Translations under genes and position numbers: made by a program
Part shown: positions 17,302 to 23,141 of the stretch, in pieces
Layout of the letters: every line of letters starts with the position of its first letter
How positions within the stretch are numbered: position 1 is the stretch's first letter
Source of the DNA: Pelagophyceae sp. CCMP2097
Taxonomy: Eukaryota > Sar > Pelagophyceae
NCBI GenBank assembly: GCA_026770575.1
Contig: MU657185.1
Coordinates: 83,208 to 106,348, forward strand
Direction: 5' to 3'
Length of the DNA stretch: 23,141 bases
Notes under the pieces: generated by a model
Told to the model about the DNA's origin: nothing
Database searches by the model: none
The model's input: the letters and a program-made list of their open reading frames with translations, nothing else

Positions 17302-20154
17302 CTATGGGGACATGTGCAGTTCTCGAGCGCGACCCGTGTTTCTCGCCTGGGGCGCTGGGACTCCTTCGGCCGGCGTTGCCTGCACGTTGAGCTTGTTGAG
17401 CTGCGAGAGGGCGTTCTGTCCCGCGCGCCGGTCCGACGGCGTCGACGCCATGACGAAAGTCTGCCGGCCGGCGACGTTTGCGGCGGGCTCGACGTAGCGC
17501 CCGTAGACGTAGTGCTTCTTGCAGCGCTTGAAGCGCCAGCCCCCAGCGACGAGCGCCTCCCGGATGGACCGCGAGCGCGACGATGCCTCCGCCGCGCGCG
17601 GCGCCGCGCCGGGGGCCGCGGCCGGCGCCGCGGCCGCGTCTGGCGCGGCTTCGAGCAGCTCGACGCTCTGCGCGGCGGCGAGCATGCGGCGCTTTGGTCG
17701 CCGCGGGTCGATGGCAGCGCGGATGACGTCGGCGAGCGTCTCGGACGCCGGCAGCGCGGCCGCGGCCTCCGGGCCGGCCGGCTGGGCCTAGTCGAGTGCC
17801 AGGAAGGCTTCGGCCTCTGCGAGCGAGCCCGGGAGGACGCCGCGGAGCACGTCGTCGTCGTTCGCGTACTGGTACAAGTCGTCGTCGTCGTCGTCGTGCG
17901 TCGGCCCGTCGTCGTGCGTCGCCTCGGGAGCCTTTTGAGCGGCCTTAGCTCGCGGCGTCGGCCCGGGATCCTTTTGAGCGGGCCTTGGCGCGCGGCATTG
18001 GGCGACGTCGGTGAGCAGCGAAACGGCTTTGGCGGCAGTGAGCCAGCCGCGCTTGAGAAAGGCCTCAAAATCGCGGCGGTGCCGGCGGCGCGTCCAGTCG
18101 AGAACGGTAAGGCGGCACAAACGCTCGAGATACTCGGCGCGCTCCAGGAGCGGCAGCGGCCAGCCGAGGAAGAACGCGAGGCCCTCGTAGCTGCGGCCGA
18201 CAACAGCCGCTGCGACGACGGACCACGGCTCGCTTTGCGGCACGCGAAGCGGCGCCCGGACGACGTCGAGGCACGAACGCACGCCGGCGCACGTCGCCGC
18301 AAAGCCGACTGCGAACCACGCGAGATACCCGAGCCACGTGCCGTAGCCTTTGCCCCCGAGCGCGGCGCCGAGGGCGATGAACGCGCGCGCGCGCGCCGTA
18401 AAGTCGGCGACTCCGAGCGCCGCCAGCACCGTTAAGGCGACGCACGCGCCTCGGAACCAGCGCGGCGCGACCGCGAGATTGCGGGCATCCGTCAGGCGGT
18501 CTCGCTCCTGGGCCTCGAGGGCGACGAGGCAGCGCCGCTCCTCGGACCGTTGTCCGGAAAAACCTTCGTCCTGCGCCGCCTGCCCATCGACGGAGATGAT
18601 TGGGACGAGGCTCGCCGGCGTGCGGCCGTCGCGCAGCCGCGGCACGCACGTCAGCCGGATGCGCAGCAGCTCAAAGTACGTGCGGACGAAGGCGGCGATC
18701 TCGCGCGCCGCATCGACGTCGTCGGCCCCGTGCCGCGGCAATACTTCTTTGGCGAGGCCGCGGCAGAGCGCGTCCATGACCGCCGGCGCGCGCTTCTCGT
18801 CGAGGAGGTTAGAGTCTGCGCTGCGCATGGCGAGGAGCGGCGAGGCCTCGACGACTGCGAGCTCGCCGCGCAGCGATACGACGTGCTCGAGCGGGAGGCG
18901 GCCGCGCGGGAGCCGAAGGCGCTTCCGCGCCTCGCGGCCCGCGGCGGCGAGGTGCGACACGGCGGCGTAGCGGGCCCGCGCCACGTGGTTATTTTCCGTG
19001 GCGCCGCGCTGCGGCTGTGCGGCGCGGGCGTTCCAAGGGCGCGCGTTGGCGTCGTCGCGCTGGAACGTGAACTTGCCGCCGCCGACTCGGCGAATGCCGA
19101 CGATGGGGAGCACGAAGCCCGCAGCGGCGTCAAAGCTCGCGAGCCAGACGCGGCCGCTGCCGTCGTACCGATGGCTGCTCTCGGGCAGGACGCGGAGCTC
19201 GATGGATTCCTCGTAGCCGCGGAGCGCCTCTTGCGCGCGTATCGAGACCCAGTCCGGGAAGCCAGAGGCCTGGCGGCACGCGCCGACGCCGAGGCTGCGC
19301 GCGAGCTTGACAAAGATTTCGGCGTGGGCTTTTTCGACCTCGCGGAGCACGGGCCGCTCCGCCGACGTCTCGAGCCGCCAGACGAAGCGGTGCAGCGCCG
19401 AGGCCGCCGCCGAGGGCACGTCGTCGAGGCCGAAGCGCATGGCCGGCAACTTCGCAGCCGGCGGCTGCTTGCGCTGCTTGTGCCCTGTGGGCTTTTGCGC
19501 CGCCGGCGGCTCAACGGCAAAGAGCGCGTCGCTCGCAAACGAGCCGCAGAACGCGTCGAGCTCGTTGCGCGCGTCTTCAGAGAGCGCGCCCAGCGCCGAG
19601 CCGACGGCGAGGTCGTCGACGAGCCGCTTTGCGTGCGCTTCCTCGGCGGCGTCGCGCGGCAAATCTTGGCCCGAGACGCGGCGGAGCATGGCCCCGTCGC
19701 CGAGGAGCAGCAGCGCCGCAAGGACGACGTGCGCCGCGGGCGTCACCTCGTGCAGGTACGGCAGCTGCGCTAGGATCGACGCCAGCCGCGCCGCGTCCAG
19801 CCGCGCCAGCAGCGCGCGCCGAGCGCCGCCGTCACGAGCTTCGCCTACGAAGCCGCCTTCTTGGCGCGACGACAGAGGGCGGTCTGCCTTCTTGGCGCGA
19901 CTCCAGAGGGCGGCCTCTGCGCGGTTTTCGGACGCGGTTCCGCGCACGCGCCTCGTCCGTCTCTACGGCGAAGAGGGCGCGGAGGCGGAGCTCGTCGGGG
20001 TCTCCCGAGAGGACGTCCTCGACGAATTGCGCCGCGACTTGGCGCGCTCCGCTTTCCCTTCTGACTGCGCCGCCTGCTGCTTCCGCCACTCCAGCGCAGA
20101 CAGCGCCGCCACGCCCGCGACCAAGCCCACCGCTACCGCCTTGCCCACCGGCAT
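17302..20154 (-). CDS. Large membrane protein with HicA-like C-terminus, function unknown
   Basis: The core exon is 19844-17851. It extends in frame over a 63-bp intron (17850-17788, donor GTGCTC, acceptor TAG) to a last exon, 17787-17302. Upstream, donor GTGCGC at 19947 joins exon 20154-19948, whose ATG starts a hydrophobic leader (MPVGKAVAVGLVAGVAAL). That exon changes frame near 20075, between EGKAERAK and QVAAQFVEDVL, as if one base were missing. The product would be about 890 residues. It has a long soluble part with no recognised family, two to three hydrophobic segments (about 18470-18230: GACVALTVLAALGVA, GYLAWFAVGFAATC, GLAFFLGWPLPLL), an acidic Asp-rich linker and a small domain. 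The domain (ALVAGGWRFKRCKKHYVYG, then QTFVMASTPSDRRAGQNAL) resembles the HicA/YcfA double-stranded-RNA-binding-like fold. Without the 63-bp intron the protein stops at 17788 and the small domain is a separate gene. Confidence 0.6.
19856..19918. repeat. 31-bp tandem repeat inside an intron of the unknown membrane gene
   Basis: Two units of about 31 bp begin at 19856 and 19887. They share CCTTCTTGGCGCGAC and CAGAGGGCGG blocks and differ at a few bases. They fill most of the proposed 103-bp intron 19947-19845. Confidence 0.7.
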
Positions 20155-20324
20155 CCCGGCGCGGTTCCCGGGTTCGAACGCGGCGGTTCTCTTCTCTAAT
20201 AAACAAACACGTGCCTCGTTCGTTCGTTCGAGGGGGGCTTGTCGGAGTATCACGGGTAAAAGTGACACGGAAAACTGTTCTTCATAAAACTGTTTCGAAC
20301 TGGTCCTCCACACCGTGTGACACC

Positions 20325-20437
20325 GCGAACGAAAAACTCGGGCGCAGAAAACTCGGCGCGAAAAAACTCGGGCGCAGAAAACTCGGCGCGAGAAAACTCG
20401 AAGCCAAAAACTCGAAACTCAAAAAACTCGAAGCCAG
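20325..20437. repeat. AT-rich minisatellite array, ACTCG motif
   Basis: About eight imperfect units of 11-15 bp, each containing AAAACTCG followed by GGCGCAG, GCGCG or AAGCC. The same array in the same order occurs inside the element at 22538-22807 on the opposite strand. Here it lies just outside the head of the second copy, as if it were the tail of a truncated neighbouring element. Confidence 0.8.
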
Positions 20438-20630
20438 CTCTCCGAGGCCTTGGCTCCGGGCCTCTGGGCCTGGAAGCCTACCTTTGACTCGGGTTTGGCG
20501 GTTATTCCCCTTTGGGGCAGCCCCACCCAGGGTGGATCTTAAGCAAGCAAGCCAAAAACTCCGAAACTCAAAAAACTCGAGGCTCAAAACTCAAATTTGG
20601 TGTTTAGCAGGATCTTATTAAATCTATTAC
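20438..20630 (+). mobile_element. Dispersed repeat element, copy A (shortened)
   Basis: The head is CTCTCCGAGGCCTTGG, followed by a GC-rich body with TTTGACTCGGGTTTGGCGG and CAGCCCCACCCAGGG, then a tail with CTCAAAACTCAAATTTGG and AGGATCTTATTAAATC. The same head-to-tail order occurs inverted at 22538-22807 with only scattered differences. Copy A lacks most of the internal ACTCG array that copy B has, while an equivalent array abuts its head. Head and tail do not pair as terminal inverted repeats and no coding frame is supported. It is therefore a non-autonomous interspersed element or a solo terminal repeat of unknown class. Confidence 0.65.
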
Positions 20631-20976
20631 CTCGCTTTGGCGATATGACCCCTCACTGGCAAGTAGTACTAGTTTCCCTCAGGCAGACTCCCTCAGGCTG
20701 GGTCCCAGTCTCGTCGGCAACCTGGACAGAGTCTTCGACGGCGCCTCCTCGGCGGCGCCGTCTCGCCAAGGCCCGCACAGTGAGTATCGAGGCCGTCCGA
20801 ATCATCTATGTAAAAAGTCGGAGTCGACGGTTGTCGGAACGGGGAAAGTCGGGGCTGCGGTGAGCTCGGCACGCGGTGGGCTCGGCACGGCATGGTGGTG
20901 ATGGCCAGCGGTATGGACATAGGATGGCGGTATGGACATAGGATGGGCGGGCGGTGGTGGCCGCTTGGAATTGTCC
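20631..20976. other. Non-coding stretch with a 19-bp direct repeat
   Basis: No gene is supported. Two exact copies of a 19-bp unit, GCGGTATGGACATAGGATG, lie at 20908-20926 and 20927-20945. A plus-strand GTGAGT at 20780 follows a short open stretch (GNLDRVFDGASSAAPSRQG) and could be a splice donor of an unrecognised exon, but nothing confirms it. Confidence 0.4.
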
Positions 20977-21162
20977 TCAGGCCTTCTCGGATTTCACTTC
21001 GGGCTGCGGCGCTGCTGGAGCCGGTGGCGCCAGCACATGCGCCACGCAGCGCGCAATCACATCGATGATGTGCCGCTGGTCTTGCTTGGCCCGGCGCATT
21101 GCGACGTAATTGACGTGCTCCGTGATGCTCCCGGCCAAAAATTGTTTGTCCGTCGCCGCGCC
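20977..21162 (-). CDS. Possible C-terminal exon, antisense to the start of the plus-strand ORF
   Basis: The minus-strand frame ends in a native-looking segment, TDKQFLAGSITEHVNYVAM then RRAKQDQRHIIDVIARCVAH, followed by a Pro/Ala/Lys/Glu-rich tail and a TGA at 20977. Two amphipathic helices with a basic turn suggest a small helical domain, vaguely histone-fold-like; I do not assign it. The same codons read on the plus strand give Arg/His/Cys-rich sequence, so coding is more likely on the minus strand here. No start or splice partner is identified. Upstream the minus frame stays open to 21786, but its residues there look like a shadow of the plus-strand ORF. Confidence 0.3.
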   Translation of the reverse strand, partial: GAATDKQFLAGSITEHVNYVAMRRAKQDQRHIIDVIARCVAHVLAPPAPAAPQPEVKSEKA

Positions 21163-21201
21163 GGCCGCCGCGCCGGCCGCCCCGTCAAGGTCAAGCGGAC
21201 T

Positions 21202-21717
21202 ATGGTCGTGAACTCCGTGCTCAACTCCATAGTGGAGCGGCAGTGGTTCGAGTGCAACGACGTTACGGAGAATATCAAGCAGGAGGCGCGCACGCTCATT
21301 AGGCAGGACCTGATGCAGGCCGGCCGCAACCCCGACCGAATCGACCAGTACTGCTTCTGCGCCGCGTACCGCGCAGACGTGACGCACCGAGTCGACGTGC
21401 ACTACCGCGCGATGCAGCTGCGGCGCAAGGAGGTGACGACGCGCAACCCGAACTACCTGAGGGGAACGTACGTCCCGCTGCATCGCCTCAACGAGGCCGG
21501 CGACGGGTGCTCTCTGCGCGTCACCGACGAGGAGATCGCCGTCGTCGACAGGTTCGTCGCTGACTACTACGGCTCCACGGCAGCGCTGGCGATCGAGCCG
21601 CTGTCGCCCTGGGAGGTGGACCCGTTGGACCCAGCCGAGCGCGCAGCGTGCGACACTCTCGTCGCGTCGATGGGCAGCATGACGCCCATGGAGACGTACG
21701 TCGTGATGCGAGGCTAG
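21202..21717 (+). CDS. Unrecognised 171-residue protein inside the inverted-repeat island
   Basis: From the ATG at 21202 the frame encodes 171 residues rich in Trp, Tyr, Cys, Asn, Met and Asp (VERQWFECNDVTENIKQEAR, RIDQYCFCAAYRADVTH, then RNPNYLRGTYVPLHRL and a final SMTPMETYVVMRG). Codons mostly end in G or C, as in the conserved genes of this window, but residue use is less Ala/Arg-biased than its neighbours. The frame is open upstream to 20932, but that part reads as poor protein. I recognise no family. Lying between two inverted element copies, it may be cargo of, or a relic within, a mobile or viral-type insertion, or an ordinary lineage-specific gene. A TATA-like TTATAAGG lies just downstream on this strand. 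Confidence 0.5.
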   Translation: MVVNSVLNSIVERQWFECNDVTENIKQEARTLIRQDLMQAGRNPDRIDQYCFCAAYRADVTHRVDVHYRAMQLRRKEVTTRNPNYLRGTYVPLHRLNEAGDGCSLRVTDEEIAVVDRFVADYYGSTAALAIEPLSPWEVDPLDPAERAACDTLVASMGSMTPMETYVVMRG

Positions 21718-21772
21718 ACACACCGTCTCGTCGACGCTCGACTCTGAGAACGACGCGACGACTGGAATAATC

Positions 21773-21940
21773 TTATAAGGTTTCATCTTTATACGGTCTC
21801 ATCTCCCTGACCAAGGGGTGTTCGCGCACGAGCGCCGCGAAGGGTGCCGGCAGGGAGGCCGCCGCCAAGGGGATGCCGCCGAGGACACCGTCAAAATCAC
21901 GGTCGTAGGCACCATCGAGACCGCGCGCAAGGGAATTGCG
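21773..21940 (-). CDS. Possible C-terminal exon of an unidentified minus-strand gene
   Basis: The minus frame ending in TAA at 21773 has plausible protein character for its last 55 residues: ARGLDGAYDRDFDGVLGGI, then PLAAASLPAPFAALVREH and PLVREMRPYKDETL. An upstream piece near 22260-22370, FGVALSWAIGGPGGAFVAAP in another frame, is also protein-like and could be a preceding exon, but I cannot fix splice sites between them. No function is assigned. Confidence 0.3.
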   Translation of the reverse strand, partial: RNSLARGLDGAYDRDFDGVLGGIPLAAASLPAPFAALVREHPLVREMRPYKDETL

Positions 21941-22537
21941 ACATGGCACGGCCGAGTCCGCTGCCGAGGGGTGCACTACAATCACAGGAGATAGTGCCGT
22001 CCAAGGCCGCACGCACGCACGTCGAAAGGCCGCACGCACACCATAGGCGCCGAGGATGGGCCCCCTGCCAGAGGATGCGCCCAGTGCGCAGGTGCGTATG
22101 CCGTCGAGGGCGCGCGCGCGGCGCGTAGCCTTCATCGTCGACGTGTGCGCAGCGGGTCCGGCACTGCGCTGTCCCACGCGCGCCGCACGCCACGTGGGGC
22201 GCTCCGATCCGCGCGCGTCGTCCAACGCCGCGGGTAGCGTCCGGGTTCAAACGACGGCGTAAGCATCTGTACGCTCTTGCGCGAGAGAGCGCCGCCGAGG
22301 GCGCCGCGACGAAGGCGCCGCCTGGGCCACCGATAGCCCAGGAGAGGGCGACGCCGAAGGCGCCTGCTATGGCACGACAAGCCCGTCTCCACGGCCACCA
22401 CTGCGGCGCCACCACGGTGCGGCCACGGGCGCGGAGGGCGACGCCGCCGCCGGGTCGTGCGCGGGCGTCGCCGCCGGGTCGTGCGCGGGCGCCGCCGCCG
22501 CGCCCAGGGTGACAGCGTCCGGGCCGTCAAAAGCACA
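21941..22537. other. Low-information stretch, possible introns of a minus-strand gene
   Basis: Long open frames here are Arg/Ala shadows. A direct repeat of the CGCCGCCGGGTCGTGCGCGGG type occurs near 22446-22490. The short minus-strand segment at about 22260-22370 is the only part with protein-like character. Confidence 0.35.
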
Positions 22538-22807
22538 GTAATGGATTTAATAGGATCCTGCTTAACGCCAAATTTGAGTTTTGAGCCTCGAGTTTTTTGA
22601 GTTTCGAGTTTTTGGCTTCGAGTTTTCTCGCGCCGAGTTTTTTCTGCGCCCGAGTTTTTTCGCGCCGAGTTTTCTGCGCCCGAGTTTTTCGTTGCTTGCT
22701 TTTAAGATCCAACCCTGGGTGGGGCTGTCCCATAGGGGGATAACCGCCAAACCCGAGTCAAAGGTTGGCAACCAGGCCCAGAGGCCCGGAGCCAAGGCCT
22801 CGGAGAG
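22538..22807 (-). mobile_element. Dispersed repeat element, copy B (inverted)
   Basis: Read on the minus strand, the copy runs from head CTCTCCGAGGCCTTGG at 22807, through the same GC-rich body as copy A, a full ACTCG minisatellite array of about ten units, and the tail CAAATTTGGCGTTAAGC then AGGATCCTATTAAATCC ending at 22538. It matches copy A and the array at 20325-20437 in order and near-identity. It is 270 bp long without an open coding frame. The two copies face each other about 1.9 kb apart, tails inward, and could pair into a long stem. Confidence 0.68.
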
Positions 22808-23141
22808 CGCGTCAGCACATATAGCGCGGCGTCTCCTCGCGGTGGTATGGGCGCCCAGTCACTTTGGCACTTCGGTCAGGTTCGTTGGCGTTGCCGGTTG
22901 GGAGGCGGGGCGTCAGCGGCTTTTTCGAGTTCATTCGGGATGAGGATGTACCGCGTACCGGCCCAGGGCATGGCCTGGGTCCTTTCCCCCGTGTTTTCCT
23001 CTTTTGCATCCGAGCTAAAGTAGATAGGAATTCCTAGTCTGCAAGACTTATTACAAGAGCGCGCCGGAGGCACACGGAGGACCCGAAGGATACAGCCAAA
23101 TCCCATTGCAATGCCCACGTAAATAATTGAAATTATTTAAC
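22808..23141. other. Right-edge sequence, no gene supported
   Basis: Short open frames on the minus strand (up to 80 residues) lack family signals. A 12-bp palindrome TAGGAATTCCTA at 23025-23036 repeats the core of the palindrome at 15438-15451. The last 30 bp are very AT-rich. Confidence 0.4.

Noticed and set aside
9042..17850. Unspliced reading frames that stop exactly at an acceptor TAG
   Set aside because: Seen in several introns, but since most acceptors here are TAG and one third fall in frame by chance, this is not evidence of a special mechanism.
18550..19773. 407-codon plus-strand frame
   Set aside because: Antisense shadow of the unknown membrane protein; Arg/Glu/Ala-rich without motif.
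20282..20587. Minus-strand frame of Ser/Phe/Leu repeats, and its twin at 22581-22943 on the plus strand
   Set aside because: Both are translations of the ACTCG minisatellite array in the repeat element, not a protein family.
20977..21786. Whole 269-codon minus-strand frame as one gene
   Set aside because: Only its last 60 residues look native; the rest is Val/His/Arg-rich and opposite the better plus-strand ORF.
22876..23118. 80-codon minus-strand frame at the right edge
   Set aside because: Contains a mixed, plausible composition but no start context, splice partner or recognisable family; overlaps another open frame equally good.
1..23141. tRNA, rRNA and CRISPR elements
   Set aside because: I looked for cloverleaf-like T-loop consensus, rRNA blocks and regularly spaced repeats and saw none; the ACTCG array has no unique spacers.

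Overview
The window reads as nuclear DNA of a compact, GC-rich eukaryote, most likely a photosynthetic alga. Conserved proteins are interrupted by very short introns (mostly 44-135 bp). Most introns end in AG followed by G, and intergenic gaps are often only 80-160 bp. DNA topoisomerase VI subunit B, absent from animals and fungi but kept in plants and many algae, points to an algal lineage. The high GC, tiny introns and intronic repeats recall pelagophyte stramenopiles such as Aureococcus, but that placement is inference. All exon boundaries were found by eye from reading-frame continuity and protein-family logic.

Layout. 1-390 (-): partial RRM protein with a frame break. 894-2302 (-): four-exon alpha/beta hydrolase with a signal peptide. 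3013-3684 (-): small coiled-coil protein with an RVxF-like motif. 3846-6328 (+): Ser/Thr kinase joined by a consensus intron to a C-terminal PAS-like domain. 6432-8039 (-): uncharacterised membrane protein. 8124-11145 (+): nine-exon kinesin ending in a Tudor-like domain. 11282-15314 (-): eight-exon TOP6B with a 430-residue charged tail. 15659-17189 (+): ribosomal L1-domain nucleolar protein. 17302-20154 (-): large unknown membrane protein with a HicA-like C-terminus. From about 20200 to the right end the DNA changes character: two inverted copies of an AT-richer repeat (20438-20630 and 22538-22807) enclose about 1.9 kb holding an unrecognised 171-residue ORF and fragments of coding-like antisense sequence.

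From 3 to 20 kb the genes alternate strictly in strand. Divergent pairs share intergenic regions of 84-344 bp, and convergent pairs end 103-136 bp apart. No operon-like functional theme is evident, although TOP6B (endoreduplication, DNA decatenation), the kinesin and the L1-domain ribosome-biogenesis factor are all growth or cell-cycle functions.

The most notable points are the TOP6B C-terminal extension, the kinesin-Tudor and kinase-PAS architectures, an unusual 5' splice-site consensus (GTGCG, with GCGCG variants that require GC-AG introns at family-conserved positions), and the inverted-repeat-bounded island.
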